Below are positions 1-11,450 of a DNA stretch of 64,000 nt, in pieces. The DNA lies in assembly GCF_014858725.1 (NCBI RefSeq), contig NZ_AQGV01000013.1, forward strand, positions 248,001-312,000. The letters run 5' to 3'. The position numbers and the translations under genes were made by a program. This DNA is from Pseudoalteromonas aurantia 208 (lineage in GTDB: Bacteria > Pseudomonadota > Gammaproteobacteria > Enterobacterales > Alteromonadaceae). Below the pieces are notes generated by a model that searched no databases, was not told the origin of the DNA, and worked only from the letters and a program-made list of their open reading frames with translations. Positions within the stretch are counted from its first letter, which is position 1, and each line of letters begins with the position of its first letter.

Positions 1-183
1 CGGTAATTGATTATCTCTTGCTCGTGATAAATCAGCTTCATTAGCAAGTAAAATAGCAGCTTGCTCCTGTCGTAGACTTACTGCCATATCTAACAAGACT
101 GTGTTCTTTTTCTCTGTACTTAATAATGCCAATTGCTTTGCTGCCGACGCAGCCCCTGCTGATAACTCCGTAATTAAGCTCAT
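1..183 (-). CDS. proA: Gamma-glutamyl phosphate reductase, N-terminal part (runs off the window)
   Basis: The reverse complement from the ATG at 183 encodes 61 residues that continue past base 1. The start MSLITELSAGAASAAKQLAL and the later stretch AILLANEADLSRARDN fit the N-terminus of ProA, glutamate-5-semialdehyde dehydrogenase, including the usual helix with 'ANxxDLxxA'. The enzyme reduces gamma-glutamyl phosphate with NADPH in the cytoplasm, the second step of proline synthesis. The catalytic cysteine lies outside the window, so the call rests on N-terminal similarity alone. The gene points away from the antiporter gene, and about 500 bp separate them. Confidence 0.8.
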   Translation of the reverse strand, partial: MSLITELSAGAASAAKQLALLSTEKKNTVLLDMAVSLRQEQAAILLANEADLSRARDNQLP

Positions 184-685
184 GATTATACTTTCTCTAA
201 TTTTGAATACGCTACATCCAATACTTATCAGTTAACTGTAGCGGTTTCTTATTTGTAATGAAGACCTTATGCAAAAAAATAACGCCCAAATTAATAATGG
301 CTTTGCACCAAAATTACGGACTATCTCCCCTAAAGCATAGGCCTGGCGACCCACTGACCTATAGTTATAACTTGGTTAACGGCTAAAATCACGAGAAACT
401 ATATCAAACTGATAAAAACTCATCTTAAAATCAGCTGTCCCTCTAGGGCTTAGTCCCTATTTATAGTTAAACCTTCGTTTCTTTATCTGCATCTGAGTTG
501 AATATACATTCAACCCCATTTTCATTTGAATTTTCATTACTAAGTGCGAGTAAAAGGTCTATTGTTAAAGGGAGGAATCTATTCAAAAAACAATATCAAA
601 TTGTTTTCTATTCACTTAACTATGCTATAACCGCTAGTAAGTTTGATGATTAATTTTGCTGAAGTTAAAGTCAGCTGGAGAAGAT
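184..685. other. Intergenic region between divergent proA and antiporter genes
   Basis: This stretch of about 500 bases is AT-rich and has no convincing coding sequence on either strand. It must hold the promoters of both flanking genes, which diverge. I see no clear riboswitch, tRNA or strong terminator-like hairpin here. Confidence 0.5.
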
Positions 686-2545
686 ATGTCAGCTATTTAT
701 ATTGCTGGAATCGCATTATGTTCTGTTTTTGCGCAGTGGCTTGCATGGGTATTTAAAGTCCCAGCCATACTTTTTCTGTTACTTGTCGGCTTATTACTTG
801 GTCCAATTTCTGGCCAACTGAGCCCCGACGACTTGCTTGGCGATTTACTGTTTCCAATTGTCTCTTTATCCGTTGCCGTTATTCTCTTCGAAGGCGCATT
901 AACTTTACATTTTAGAGAGCTAAAAGGCATAGGAAAAATAGTGCGGAACCTTTGCTCTATCGGCATGCTTGCTACGTTTATAATAATCGCACTCAGTGGT
1001 TACTTTATACTAAATTTAGACTGGCGTGTAGCTGGTGTGTTAGGTGCAGTACTCGTAGTGACCGGGCCCACGGTTATAGCGCCAATGCTCAATGCAATGC
1101 GCCCAACTCAAGATATTGACCGAGTCCTTCGTTGGGAAGGCATTGTGATCGACCCTATTGGCGCGCTATTTGCCGTATTAGTATTTGAAGCGGTTAGCTT
1201 TGTGGGTAAAGGAGAAGTGTTAAGTCATACATTGATTGCATTGTTTACCACATTAGGCGTCGGTTTAAGCGTTGGGATAGTGAGCGGCTGGCTAACAAGT
1301 TTACTTATTAGGCGAGAGTGGCTGCCTTATGAGTTACATAAATTTGGGATCTTGGCCCTCGTACTTTTTAGCTTCTCGCTATCAAATTTTCTTAGCCATG
1401 AATCTGGATTACTCGCAGTCACCGTATTTGGGATCTGGCTTGCTAATCAAGATGACTTAGAAATCGACTCTGTATTAGAATTTAAAGAAGATCTATCGAT
1501 GATCTTAATCTCTAGTTTATTTATTTTGCTTGCAGCCCGACTTCAGATCAGCGACCTTATGCTGTTAGATATCAATATTTTTATATTTTTAGCCATTGTG
1601 CTATTTATCGCACGTCCAATCTGTATTGCAATTTCAACATTTAATAGTGACTTACCATTCAAGTCTCGCCTGCTACTTTCGTGGATTGCCCCCAGAGGCA
1701 TTGTTGCTGCTGCGGTCGGATCTGTTTTTGCTCTAAGCATGCACGAATCAGGTATCGCTGATGCGAATAAAATCGTACCATTGATCTTTACGGTGATTAT
1801 TGTCACGGTTGTTTTACAAAGCCTCACCGCGACCCCTTTGGCTAAATTACTTGGTGTGCGACAGCCTAGCCCTAATACTTTACTCATCATTGGGGCTAAT
1901 CACGTTGCAAGAGCCATAGCATGTGGTCTTAAGGATCAAAACATTGAAGTGCATCTATCAGACCCTGCCTGGGAAAACTGTAAAATGGCAAGAATGGATG
2001 GACTACCATGTTATTACGGCAACCCACAGTCAGAACATGCTGAAAGATACTTACCTCTCACTAAACTAAAATCTGTTATCGCACTTTCACCTAACAGACA
2101 CCACAATGCGCTAGGAGTGCAATACTTTTCGCACCTATTAAATGAGCAAAGCGTATTTTCATTGCGCTCATCAACTAACCACGCTAAAGCAAATAAAGAC
2201 AGTGCTACTTTTTTATCTCGGCAAATATTATTTGGTGAACAAGGAAATTATGCACGACTAAGTAGCCTCATTGCGAAAGGAGGTAAAGTAAGTGCCACCC
2301 GATTGTCTGAAGAGTTCACTTGGGATCAATACCTTGAGGTTAATAAAGAAGCAATCCCTCTATTTATAATTTCAGAGCGAAGTAAAGAAGATGATCCTCT
2401 GATGATCAGACCTTTTATTATGGATATGAAAAAAGCACCTGAAGAAGGAGAGAAAATTGTGGCGATGCAACCTCCAAAAATGACCATATTAAAAGAGCCA
2501 AGCATCAATAAGGAGACGAATGAACAAGCCAGTATCGAAAGCTAA
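686..2545 (+). CDS. CPA1-type cation/proton antiporter with a C-terminal TrkA-N-like domain
   Basis: This is an inner-membrane sodium or potassium/proton exchanger. The first ~390 residues are hydrophobic, with about a dozen membrane segments and CPA-type motifs (VTGPTVIAPML, then RWEGIVIDPIGALFA, where the buried acidic residue sits). After residue ~400 the protein becomes soluble. LLIIGANHVARAIACGL looks like a Rossmann strand-loop-helix of the TrkA-N/RCK type but departs from GxGxxG. I chose the ATG at 686 because GGAG lies 5 bases upstream; an in-frame TTG at 656 would add 10 residues. The antiporter class is clear, but the transported ion cannot be read from the sequence. The gene stands alone between proA and motX. 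Confidence 0.85.
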   Translation: MSAIYIAGIALCSVFAQWLAWVFKVPAILFLLLVGLLLGPISGQLSPDDLLGDLLFPIVSLSVAVILFEGALTLHFRELKGIGKIVRNLCSIGMLATFIIIALSGYFILNLDWRVAGVLGAVLVVTGPTVIAPMLNAMRPTQDIDRVLRWEGIVIDPIGALFAVLVFEAVSFVGKGEVLSHTLIALFTTLGVGLSVGIVSGWLTSLLIRREWLPYELHKFGILALVLFSFSLSNFLSHESGLLAVTVFGIWLANQDDLEIDSVLEFKEDLSMILISSLFILLAARLQISDLMLLDINIFIFLAIVLFIARPICIAISTFNSDLPFKSRLLLSWIAPRGIVAAAVGSVFALSMHESGIADANKIVPLIFTVIIVTVVLQSLTATPLAKLLGVRQPSPNTLLIIGANHVARAIACGLKDQNIEVHLSDPAWENCKMARMDGLPCYYGNPQSEHAERYLPLTKLKSVIALSPNRHHNALGVQYFSHLLNEQSVFSLRSSTNHAKANKDSATFLSRQILFGEQGNYARLSSLIAKGGKVSATRLSEEFTWDQYLEVNKEAIPLFIISERSKEDDPLMIRPFIMDMKKAPEEGEKIVAMQPPKMTILKEPSINKETNEQASIES

Positions 2546-2598
2546 AATATGACAGAAAACATCTCATAATTGCTATATTTTTCGGAGCTTACTCATAC

Positions 2599-3213
2599 TC
2601 ACATTGGTAATCGAGCTCGGCGTACAACACTCTGTGGCATTTTCTGCGCAAGCTGACTCAACGCCCGCTCAATTTTCTTGTGCTGGGCTTTATCTGCTAC
2701 AGCAGAATGAAACAACCAACGGTAAGCATCTTCATAATCTCTTGGACTACCATGCCCTTGATTAAATAGCCCGACTAAACGCAATTGCGCTTTTAAATTG
2801 CCCTGTGCAGCAGCTTCTCGTAAATAGGTAATCGCCATTGCCTTATCTGCTTGAACTAACTGACCCACATCATAGTACCGACCCAGTTGCTCTAACGCAG
2901 ATGCTAAACCTTGCTCAGCTGCGCTACGCATGTAATATAAACCAAGCTCCACGTCTCTATCAACACACACTGCATATGCCAGCATATCGCCATACAAGAA
3001 CTGGTATGAAGGCAACGCCATTGTCTCGGCCCTTGCTTCGATATCTTGCACTAATTGGCATTCATCGCTTTTTACCCGCTGTAAATGCTGATTTTTCTTT
3101 ATGAGTTCGATTAACTCAGCTTGTGTATATAAGGGCACCGCTTCAATCGGTTCTTGCGCGGCATACACTTGCCAACAGAGTAAAAAGCTCAGACTACACC
3201 ACTTTTTCAACAT
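2599..3213 (-). CDS. motX: Sodium-driven polar flagellar motor protein MotX
   Basis: MotX is a periplasmic T-ring protein that, with MotY, helps recruit the PomA/PomB stator units of sodium-driven polar flagella. The product has an N-terminal signal sequence (MLKKWCSLSFLLCWQVYAA) and two or three Sel1-like repeats (YYMRSAAEQGLASALEQLG, YLREAAAQGNLKAQLRLVG). Its length of about 204 residues is close to Vibrio MotX. The adjacent purA is the same arrangement as in Vibrio and related genera. I chose the ATG at 3213 because AAGG lies 5 bases before it and it places the signal peptide at the N-terminus; a GTG at 3237 is less likely. Other Sel1-repeat proteins are the alternative, but synteny favours MotX. 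Confidence 0.82.
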   Translation of the reverse strand: MLKKWCSLSFLLCWQVYAAQEPIEAVPLYTQAELIELIKKNQHLQRVKSDECQLVQDIEARAETMALPSYQFLYGDMLAYAVCVDRDVELGLYYMRSAAEQGLASALEQLGRYYDVGQLVQADKAMAITYLREAAAQGNLKAQLRLVGLFNQGHGSPRDYEDAYRWLFHSAVADKAQHKKIERALSQLAQKMPQSVVRRARLPM

Positions 3214-3287
3214 AAGTACCTTGCCGTCAATAACCACATACTCAAATATTTATACAAAGACTATACCAACAATCAAATTTTAGGTAT

Positions 3288-3315
3288 AAAAAAAGCTGCA
3301 AAAGCAGCTTTTTTT
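3288..3315 (-). terminator. Rho-independent terminator downstream of purA
   Basis: AAAGCTGC and GCAGCTTT arms flank a 4-base loop, with an A run on one side and a T run on the other, so it can end transcription on either strand. It lies just past the purA stop and before motX, and so separates the two transcripts. Confidence 0.85.
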
Positions 3316-3327
3316 ATTTGGTGAAGT

Positions 3328-4665
<1,338 letters not shown>

Positions 4666-4769
4666 TTAGGCGCAGATTTTACCAGAAAACCATGGTCAAG
4701 ATCACCTTGTTTAGATTATTTTTTCTTCTTTCAATTTTATATATGCAAAACTCATTGAATTAAAAACAA

Positions 4770-4798
4770 AAAAAGCTCTGAAAAAATCAGAGCTTTTT
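4770..4798 (-). terminator. Rho-independent terminator after hflC
   Basis: A 12-base stem (AAAAAGCTCTGA with TCAGAGCTTTTT) has a 5-base A loop. It lies just past the stop of hflC on the minus strand and upstream of purA, so it ends the hfq-hflX-hflK-hflC transcript. Its T runs would allow it to work in both directions. Confidence 0.85.
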
Positions 4799-4815
4799 AT
4801 TCAGGTCAGTTTGTA

Positions 4816-5694
4816 CTACTGCACATTTGGCCCTTTTAAGTAATTAAAGAAATCACTTTTTGGTGATAACACCATCACATCATTTTTATTTCTAAAGGTA
4901 TTTTTATATGCCTCTAAAGAACGGACAAAACCAAAAAATTCAGGATCTTTGTTGTACGCATCCGCATAAATTTTAGCGGCTGTGGCATCACCTTCACCAC
5001 GCACGCCTCGTGCATTTCGCTCTGCGTCAGCCAGCATAACCGTCACTCGGCGATCAACCTCAGCACGAATCGTCTCCGCTTTTTCTTGACCTTCAGAGCG
5101 GTGTTCTTTTGCCACCGCAGTACGCTCTGCGCGCATACGTTGATAAATAGAGTTGCTCACTTCATTAGGTAAGTTAATTTGCTTAACGCGTACATCTAAC
5201 ACTTCGATACCCAGCTCTTGCGCACTTTCAGACGCTTGCACCAATGCTTCAGCCATTAGCTCACTTCGCTCACCTGAAACAATTTCACGAATTGTACGAG
5301 AACCAAAATTCGTTCTTAAGCCATTATTTACTTTTTGCTTAAGGAGGGTTTCTGCATACTGCTTATCCCCTCTAGCACGCAAGTAAAATGAGCTAAAGTC
5401 ATTAACACGCCACTTAACGAACGAGTCAACGATCAAATCTTTTTTCTCACTGGTTACAAACCGATCTGGCGCACCATCAAGTGTCTGTATACGCGCATCT
5501 AAACGACGAACTTGGCTAAAGAATGGGACTTTCAAATGTAACCCTGGCCCATAAACTACCGCTGTATCATCACTGTCTTTTTGTACTTTACTAAACAACA
5601 AAACAATGGCTCGCTGTCCCTCAGTCACCACAAATACAGATGAAAAAGACATGATCACCGCTAATAGTAATAGCACAACACTAAAGTTCTTCAT
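4816..5694 (-). CDS. hflC: HflC, FtsH-modulating SPFH membrane protein
   Basis: HflC forms a large membrane complex with HflK that encloses the FtsH protease and modulates its attack on membrane proteins. The 292-residue product has one N-terminal membrane anchor (FSVVLLLLAVIMSFSSVFVV) followed by a prohibitin/SPFH domain facing the periplasm. Family features are VRRLDARIQTLDGAPDRFVT, the AERTAVAKEHRSEGQEKAE coiled coil, and the C-terminal YADAYNKDPEFFGFVRSLEAY. The gene starts 5 bases after the hflK stop, so the two are probably translated together. The length matches the family. Confidence 0.96.
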   Translation of the reverse strand: MKNFSVVLLLLAVIMSFSSVFVVTEGQRAIVLLFSKVQKDSDDTAVVYGPGLHLKVPFFSQVRRLDARIQTLDGAPDRFVTSEKKDLIVDSFVKWRVNDFSSFYLRARGDKQYAETLLKQKVNNGLRTNFGSRTIREIVSGERSELMAEALVQASESAQELGIEVLDVRVKQINLPNEVSNSIYQRMRAERTAVAKEHRSEGQEKAETIRAEVDRRVTVMLADAERNARGVRGEGDATAAKIYADAYNKDPEFFGFVRSLEAYKNTFRNKNDVMVLSPKSDFFNYLKGPNVQ

Positions 5695-5699
5695 TGCGA

Positions 5700-6866
5700 T
5701 TACCTCCCATTGTTGAATCTGTCTTGTGTATAGCGATCATTACTGCTATTCACGGTGCTGTTACGAGATTGACCCAAGGTCTTGCGAAGTTGATTAATAT
5801 CATTCTGACTTGGTAAGGTCATTGGATTAGTGCCCGTTGATTGATTCATAATTTTATCTAGTGGTAAATACATCATGTTGTTACCCCCATCAACGTCAAC
5901 CAACACCTTAGTGCTATTTCCTAAAACTTCTTCCATTGCGTCAATATACAAACGCTGGCGTGTTACGTCTTTCGCTGCAATATATTCAGGTAACAGCTTT
6001 TCAAAGCGAGCAACCTCACCCTGAGCTTCTAGAGTAATACGTTCTCTATAACCTTCAGCTTCTTGCGTCATACGTGTAACACGACCACGTGCACTTGGTT
6101 CGATCTCACGTGCGTACGCCTCCGCTTCGCGAATAAAACGTTCTTCATCTTCTTGTGCTGCGATTGCATCATCAAAAGCATCTTTCACTTCTGATGGTGG
6201 ACGCGAATCTTTAAAGTTCACATCTGTGACTAAGATACCCAAGTTATAGGGTTCAATGATTTTGTTTAGCTCATCCCAAGTGCGTTGACGAACCAATTCA
6301 CGACCCGTTGTTAATACTTGATCCATCCGTGAATGACCAACAACATAACGAAGCGCACTGTCTAATGATTGCTGTAAACTGTGGTCCGCGTCTGTCACAC
6401 TAAATTTATATAATGTTGGATCCATCACTCGATATTGCACTTCAAACTCAACGCTCACAACATTTTCATCTTCTGTAAGCATAAAGCCGGATGCTGATAA
6501 TGAACGTACCGCTTCAATATTAATCGGAATAACACGTTCAATAAATGTCATTTTCCAACGTAAACCAGGTTCAGCAATACGATCAAATTTGCCAAATTGT
6601 AACACTATGCCACGTTCAGCTTCTTTAACGGTGTACATTCCACTCAACGCCCAAACAAGCGCCGCAATAAATAAAACAAAAATAATCCCTGCACCACCAA
6701 TGCCACCATTGCCGCCGCCACCGGATTTGCCACCGAATAGACCACCAAATTTATTGCTGAACTTACGGAATACTTCATCTAGGTCAGGTGGGCCCTGATC
6801 TCGTCCACCACGGTTTTTCCATGGGTCGTTATCATTGCCATTATTACCCGGTTCATTCCAGGCCAT
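5700..6866 (-). CDS. hflK: HflK, FtsH-modulating SPFH membrane protein
   Basis: HflK is the partner of HflC in the FtsH complex. The 388-residue product begins with the typical MAWNEPGNNGNDNDPW, then a glycine-rich cytoplasmic region. A single membrane helix (IIFVLFIAALVWALSG, around residues 61-76) precedes a periplasmic SPFH domain. The region with AYAREIEPSARGRVTRMTQE and EAEGYRERI is the conserved coiled coil. It follows hflX after about 100 AT-rich bases and precedes hflC by 5 bases. The asparagine-rich C-terminus is variable, as in other HflK proteins. Confidence 0.96.
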   Translation of the reverse strand: MAWNEPGNNGNDNDPWKNRGGRDQGPPDLDEVFRKFSNKFGGLFGGKSGGGGNGGIGGAGIIFVLFIAALVWALSGMYTVKEAERGIVLQFGKFDRIAEPGLRWKMTFIERVIPINIEAVRSLSASGFMLTEDENVVSVEFEVQYRVMDPTLYKFSVTDADHSLQQSLDSALRYVVGHSRMDQVLTTGRELVRQRTWDELNKIIEPYNLGILVTDVNFKDSRPPSEVKDAFDDAIAAQEDEERFIREAEAYAREIEPSARGRVTRMTQEAEGYRERITLEAQGEVARFEKLLPEYIAAKDVTRQRLYIDAMEEVLGNSTKVLVDVDGGNNMMYLPLDKIMNQSTGTNPMTLPSQNDINQLRKTLGQSRNSTVNSSNDRYTQDRFNNGR

Positions 6867-6969
6867 AGCTATACTCCATTGTAATTAAAATGAATTAAGA
6901 TAAATCTAACAAATATAGAACGCATCTCATACAAAAATGCGTGCAAAACTGTAATTTAATGTGAAAATT

Positions 6970-8256
6970 TTATTTTATGATAAAATTTTCTATCTCTGAG
7001 CCTTGCTCTTTCTTGAGCTTTTCCCAGTCGACATGCGGTACTCTCACATCGATTAACCAATTTCCATGCTCATCGAAGCTCTCTTTTTGTACCGCACTGA
7101 GATTAAACAGTGCGCCACGTAGACGCCCAAAACTCGCTGGAATACATAAACTTTCTGAGAAAATCTTCTTCGCAAGTAATTCTGAAATAGCTTGCGAAAG
7201 TAGCTCAACACCAGCACCGCTGTGTGCTGATAACCATACTCGAATCGGCATGCCTTCATCATTTCGATCGATTCGAGGCCTTACATCATCCAACAAATCT
7301 ATCTTGTTATATATTAATAACTGCGGGATTTCATCTGCTTCAATCTCTGTTAAAACAGATTGTACCTCTTCTATATTCTCTTTTCTTCTACTATCCGCCG
7401 CATCAATCACATGAATTTGTAAATCAGCTTCTCTCGTCTCAGTAAGTGTTGCCTTAAACGCAGCAACTAAGTCATGTGGTAAATGTCGAATAAAGCCAAC
7501 GGTATCAGCTAATATCACTGAACCTATGTCATCTATATGTAGCTTCCTGAGTGTCGGATCAAGTGTTGCAAATAATTGATCCGCCGCGTAAACGTCAGCA
7601 TCCGTGATATGATTAAACAAAGTCGATTTACCTGCATTGGTATAGCCTACCAAAGAGACTGTCGGCACTTCATTTCTCGTACGCGCTCTGCGTCCCTGCT
7701 CTCGAACAGTCGCAACTTTATCTAAGCGTTTACGAATACTTTTAATTCGTTCGCGTAATAATCTACGGTCCGTTTCCAGCTGAGTTTCTCCTGGCCCTCG
7801 TAAACCAATACCACCTTTTTGGCGCTCTAAGTGAGTCCACCCTCGAATTAATCGCGTGGATACATGACGAAGTTGAGCTAACTCAACTTGCAATTTACCT
7901 TCGTGCGTTCTGGCACGCTGGGCGAAAATATCTAAAATCAGCGTCGTTCTATCTAACACTCGACACTGGCAGATACGTTCTAAATTTCGTTCTTGCGAAG
8001 GGCTGAGTTGGTGGTTAAATATGATGACGTCTGCATTGTGGATTTTGACAGTTTCAGCTATTTCTTCTGCTTTACCCGTACCGACGAATAGTTTGGCATG
8101 TGGTGATTGACGGCTGCCTTGCACAACCGTCAAACTACTAACACCAGCAGAAGATACCAACATTTCCAATTCATGAAGATCTTCACGATCTCCTTCATTA
8201 GGAAATTCGATATGTACTAAAACTGCCTGTTCGCCGGCTTCATAACGGTCAAACAA
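6970..8256 (-). CDS. hflX: Ribosome-rescue/splitting GTPase HflX
   Basis: HflX is a cytoplasmic GTPase that binds 50S subunits and splits stalled ribosomes under stress. The 428-residue product has the N-terminal HflX domain (VGTGKAEEIAE), the glycine-rich linker (GGIGLRGPGETQLETDRR) and a G domain. The G motifs are VGYTNAGKSTLF (G1), DTVGF (G3) and NKIDL (G4). It lies 18 bases after hfq in the conserved miaA-hfq-hflX-hflK-hflC order. There are no unusual features. Confidence 0.97.
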   Translation of the reverse strand: MFDRYEAGEQAVLVHIEFPNEGDREDLHELEMLVSSAGVSSLTVVQGSRQSPHAKLFVGTGKAEEIAETVKIHNADVIIFNHQLSPSQERNLERICQCRVLDRTTLILDIFAQRARTHEGKLQVELAQLRHVSTRLIRGWTHLERQKGGIGLRGPGETQLETDRRLLRERIKSIRKRLDKVATVREQGRRARTRNEVPTVSLVGYTNAGKSTLFNHITDADVYAADQLFATLDPTLRKLHIDDIGSVILADTVGFIRHLPHDLVAAFKATLTETREADLQIHVIDAADSRRKENIEEVQSVLTEIEADEIPQLLIYNKIDLLDDVRPRIDRNDEGMPIRVWLSAHSGAGVELLSQAISELLAKKIFSESLCIPASFGRLRGALFNLSAVQKESFDEHGNWLIDVRVPHVDWEKLKKEQGSEIENFIIK

Positions 8257-8274
8257 GCATTACGCTCCTAGTTT

Positions 8275-8541
8275 TTATTGATAGCTACCTTCATCGCCTT
8301 GCTCAGCAATTTCATTGCCTTGCGCACTTTGAAAATTAACCGCGCGCGCTGGCACAACGGTAGAAATAGCGTGCTTATAAACCATTTGGTTTACTGTATT
8401 TTCAAGCAAAATTACAAACTGGTCAAACGATTGAATTTTACCCTGTAATTTAATGCCGTTAACTAAAAAAATTGAAACAGGAATGCGCTCACGACGTAAG
8501 ACATTCAAAAATGGGTCTTGTAACGATTGGCCTTTTGCCAT
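8275..8541 (-). CDS. hfq: RNA chaperone Hfq
   Basis: Hfq is a hexameric Sm-like RNA chaperone that pairs small RNAs with mRNAs. The 88-residue product carries the full Sm core: [20 protein letters not shown], then [20 protein letters not shown] and the Sm2 motif [12 protein letters not shown]. The C-terminal tail is short (about 18 residues after VPAR) and acidic. The gene is between miaA, 76 bases upstream, and hflX, as in most gammaproteobacteria. Confidence 0.98.
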   Translation of the reverse strand: MAKGQSLQDPFLNVLRRERIPVSIFLVNGIKLQGKIQSFDQFVILLENTVNQMVYKHAISTVVPARAVNFQSAQGNEIAEQGDEGSYQ

Positions 8542-8617
8542 TTTCTTTTCCTTCGTTCTAGGTGTTATTATAATTTCGCTGTCATCAAATCGGAACAGAT
8601 TGATTTAACAACTACTA

Positions 8618-9535
8618 TTAGCTTAGCGAAGTTAGTACGCGTTGCAAGTTTTCTTGATCATCAGTCTCTAACCAATTCACATTTGGCCAACTTCTTAACC
8701 AAGTTAGTTGGCGCTTCGCAAGTTGTCTGGTTGCCGCAATCCCTTTGAATACCATTTCGTCATGATCGCAGTTTCCCGCTAAATGCTCCCACATCTGTCG
8801 ATAGCCAACACAGCGTATCGATGGTAAATCTGGGTGTAAGTCTCCACGCTGATATAAGGTCAAAACTTCATTTTTAAACCCCTGTTCTAACATTATATTA
8901 AATCTTTTTTCTATTCGCTCGTGCAATACTTTACGATCATGTGGTGCAATCACGAATTGGTGAAATTGATACGGCAATGTAGGCTGTTTTTGCTTCTGTA
9001 AAACGGTCATCGTTTGCCCAGTTAACCTATACACTTCTAATGCACGATTAATACGCTGAGAATCATTTTCACTGATTTTTGCTGCTGCATCAGGATCAAT
9101 ATTGGTTAATTCTTGATGTAAAGCAGCCCATCCATGCGCTTTTGCTTGCGCTTCTAGCTCACTACGTACTGCGGTATCAGCCTCTGGCAATGGTGATAAG
9201 CCTTCAATTAATCCCTTAAAATACATCATAGTACCACCAACTAAGATAGGTACTTTTCCTTGCTTATGCAACATATCGATTTTTTCAATCGCATCACGAC
9301 GAAAATCGGCCACAGAATAACTTTCGAGTGGATCTAACATATCAATCAGGTGATGTGGCGCAAGAGATAATTCGTCAGCGTTAGGTTTAGCGGTGCCAAT
9401 ATTCATGCCTTTATAAACCAAAGCTGAATCAACACTTATCACTTGTGTATCTAAATGTTGGCATAGTGCTATGGCCAACGCCGTTTTTCCAGCGGCGGTC
9501 GGGCCCATTAGTGTTACAACCGGTAAATTACTCAC
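8618..9535 (-). CDS. miaA: tRNA dimethylallyltransferase
   Basis: MiaA adds a dimethylallyl group to A37 of tRNAs reading UNN codons. The 305-residue product has the P-loop [15 protein letters not shown], the substrate loop [18 protein letters not shown], and [15 protein letters not shown]. It also has [14 protein letters not shown] and [16 protein letters not shown] of the family. Its start overlaps the end of mutL by 8 bases, indicating translational coupling. Confidence 0.98.
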   Translation of the reverse strand: MSNLPVVTLMGPTAAGKTALAIALCQHLDTQVISVDSALVYKGMNIGTAKPNADELSLAPHHLIDMLDPLESYSVADFRRDAIEKIDMLHKQGKVPILVGGTMMYFKGLIEGLSPLPEADTAVRSELEAQAKAHGWAALHQELTNIDPDAAAKISENDSQRINRALEVYRLTGQTMTVLQKQKQPTLPYQFHQFVIAPHDRKVLHERIEKRFNIMLEQGFKNEVLTLYQRGDLHPDLPSIRCVGYRQMWEHLAGNCDHDEMVFKGIAATRQLAKRQLTWLRSWPNVNWLETDDQENLQRVLTSLS

Positions 9536-11447
9536 TCTCAGACCTTTGCTGTAATAACGTCAAAAATATACTGGGATCTATTTTAACTGCTTTTTCCTGA
9601 ATGCGCGCCAAACATTCGGTATTTTTTTCTACTGCAGGTTGAATCTTTGCAAAATGCTCCGATTCAAAATAGCGTGTGGGTGTATGGCTATTGAGCCATT
9701 CAAGCCACTGCTCTAATGACTCAGAGCCTGCTGTACAGCCAATCAATAGCTCCGTCATAAATGTTGCGACATCAATACTGTATAAGCTCATTGGCATTTT
9801 TTTTATCATTGCATATTGCTCAAACAATGAAATTTCAAACCCCAATAAGGTTAACCATGAACTTTGGTTACGCAACTTTGCAAGGTCCGCTTTTTCCAAG
9901 TTAACTCTAACGGGTAATAACAACGCTTTCCCCAACAATGCAGCATCCTGCTCAATGACTTTTTGCCAGTAAATCGTCAAAGCATATTCAAAGTGCGAAA
10001 TACAGATATCGCTACCTTGCTTAATTAACACCGCACCATTGGGCATACTCAACCAAGAAATTGGCTTAACGGAATTTACCGTTGGCTCTGCTACCTCAAC
10101 GACATTATCAAAATAGCTGGCCTGTTGATGAGATAACCCCTGATAAAGCTGATTTGCATTATATTTCCGAGCGTTATGCTGTGGTTGCGTAGAATGAGCG
10201 ACATAACCCGCCTCATCACTTTTTCCGCTTGCTCCTCGTTCACTACCAGAACGACAACTACCTTCTGAGCCCTTTTGGCGCATACTCATGTCTGTAGAAT
10301 TGTGATTCCCCACTAAATCAGCGTAATCGCCATTCGTTTCATTAACGCTTTGCAGCGAACTACGATATGCTTGGTGCTGTTCATCCTCTTGATGCTGCGT
10401 TTGCATAGCGTAAGGTTCATCAGCCAATCCAACCTGTTCGCTTTCCAAAGACCCAGCTTGGTCAGCGGGCAATACAACTTGCTTAATCGCTTGCACAATA
10501 AAGTCATGCACTAATCTCGCCTGATGAAAACGTACTTCATGTTTGGCCGGGTGTACGTTGACATCCACCTGTCGTGGATCAATATCAACATAAATCACAA
10601 ACCCCGGCAAAGCCAGCTCACCAACCACCTCTTCAAAAGCTTGTCGAATAGCATGCAGTATCAGTTTGTCGCGCATCATACGCCCATTTACATAGCTGTA
10701 TTGCGTGGTATTACTACTGCCGACAGGCATAACCCAACCATTCAGTTTTAAGCCATCTGAACCTGACTCAATAAATGATGCACACTGTTCAAACTCTTTC
10801 CCAGCAACTTGCGCCACCCGTTTAACACCGTGTGCGCTCTCTCTAGCACGGTATTGCCGCACAACCTTTTGGTTATGGGTTAACGTCAATGAAATATCAA
10901 ATCGACTCAGAGCTATCCGTTTGAGTAACTCGTCAATGTGGCTAAACTCTGTTTTTTCTGTTCGTAAAAATTTACGACGAGCTGGCGTATTAAAGAAAAG
11001 GTCTTTCACTTCAATGGTCGTCCCTACGGGGTGAGCCGTGGGTTGGATTTTAACCGCCATATCTCGGCCTTCAGCAAATGCTTGCCACGCCGTTTCTTGT
11101 TCCTGTGGTTTAGAGCTTAATGTCAGTCGTGAAACCGAACTAATCGATGCAAGCGCTTCTCCGCGAAAACCCAGCGATGATATACACTCTAAGTCATCAA
11201 GGCTTTTTAGCTTACTGGTTGCGTGTCGCGATAACGCTAATGTTAGCTCATCTTTCTCAATCCCTTTACCGTTATCTCTAATGCGAATAAGTTTATGGCC
11301 ACCCCGTTCAATATCAATGTGAATTTTAGTGGCACCTGCATCGATGCTATTTTCAACCAGCTCTTTAACCACTGACGCTGGACGCTCAACCACCTCACCG
11401 GCGGCTATTTGGTTCGCTAAACGGGCTGGAAGGATTTCTATACTCAT
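9528..11447 (-). CDS. mutL: DNA mismatch repair protein MutL
   Basis: MutL couples MutS mismatch recognition to MutH/UvrD action. The 639-residue product has an N-terminal GHKL ATPase domain ([37 protein letters not shown]) and the transducer domain with [12 protein letters not shown] near residue 320. A variable glutamine- and serine-rich linker (about 340-450) leads to the C-terminal dimerisation domain. The C-terminus lacks the DQHA endonuclease motif, as expected for species using MutH. The gene lies 3 bases after the amiB stop and overlaps miaA by 8 bases. Confidence 0.98.
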   Translation of the reverse strand: MSIEILPARLANQIAAGEVVERPASVVKELVENSIDAGATKIHIDIERGGHKLIRIRDNGKGIEKDELTLALSRHATSKLKSLDDLECISSLGFRGEALASISSVSRLTLSSKPQEQETAWQAFAEGRDMAVKIQPTAHPVGTTIEVKDLFFNTPARRKFLRTEKTEFSHIDELLKRIALSRFDISLTLTHNQKVVRQYRARESAHGVKRVAQVAGKEFEQCASFIESGSDGLKLNGWVMPVGSSNTTQYSYVNGRMMRDKLILHAIRQAFEEVVGELALPGFVIYVDIDPRQVDVNVHPAKHEVRFHQARLVHDFIVQAIKQVVLPADQAGSLESEQVGLADEPYAMQTQHQEDEQHQAYRSSLQSVNETNGDYADLVGNHNSTDMSMRQKGSEGSCRSGSERGASGKSDEAGYVAHSTQPQHNARKYNANQLYQGLSHQQASYFDNVVEVAEPTVNSVKPISWLSMPNGAVLIKQGSDICISHFEYALTIYWQKVIEQDAALLGKALLLPVRVNLEKADLAKLRNQSSWLTLLGFEISLFEQYAMIKKMPMSLYSIDVATFMTELLIGCTAGSESLEQWLEWLNSHTPTRYFESEHFAKIQPAVEKNTECLARIQEKAVKIDPSIFLTLLQQRSESE

Positions 11448-11450
11448 ACT

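Noticed and set aside
6589..6798. Plus-strand open frame opposite hflK with proline-rich coding
   Set aside because: It is the antisense of the glycine-rich HflK N-terminus and has no ribosome-binding site or family similarity.
6963..6990. AT-only hairpin around the hflX stop codon
   Set aside because: The stem is made of A and T alone and falls partly inside coding sequence; too weak for a terminator or regulatory element.
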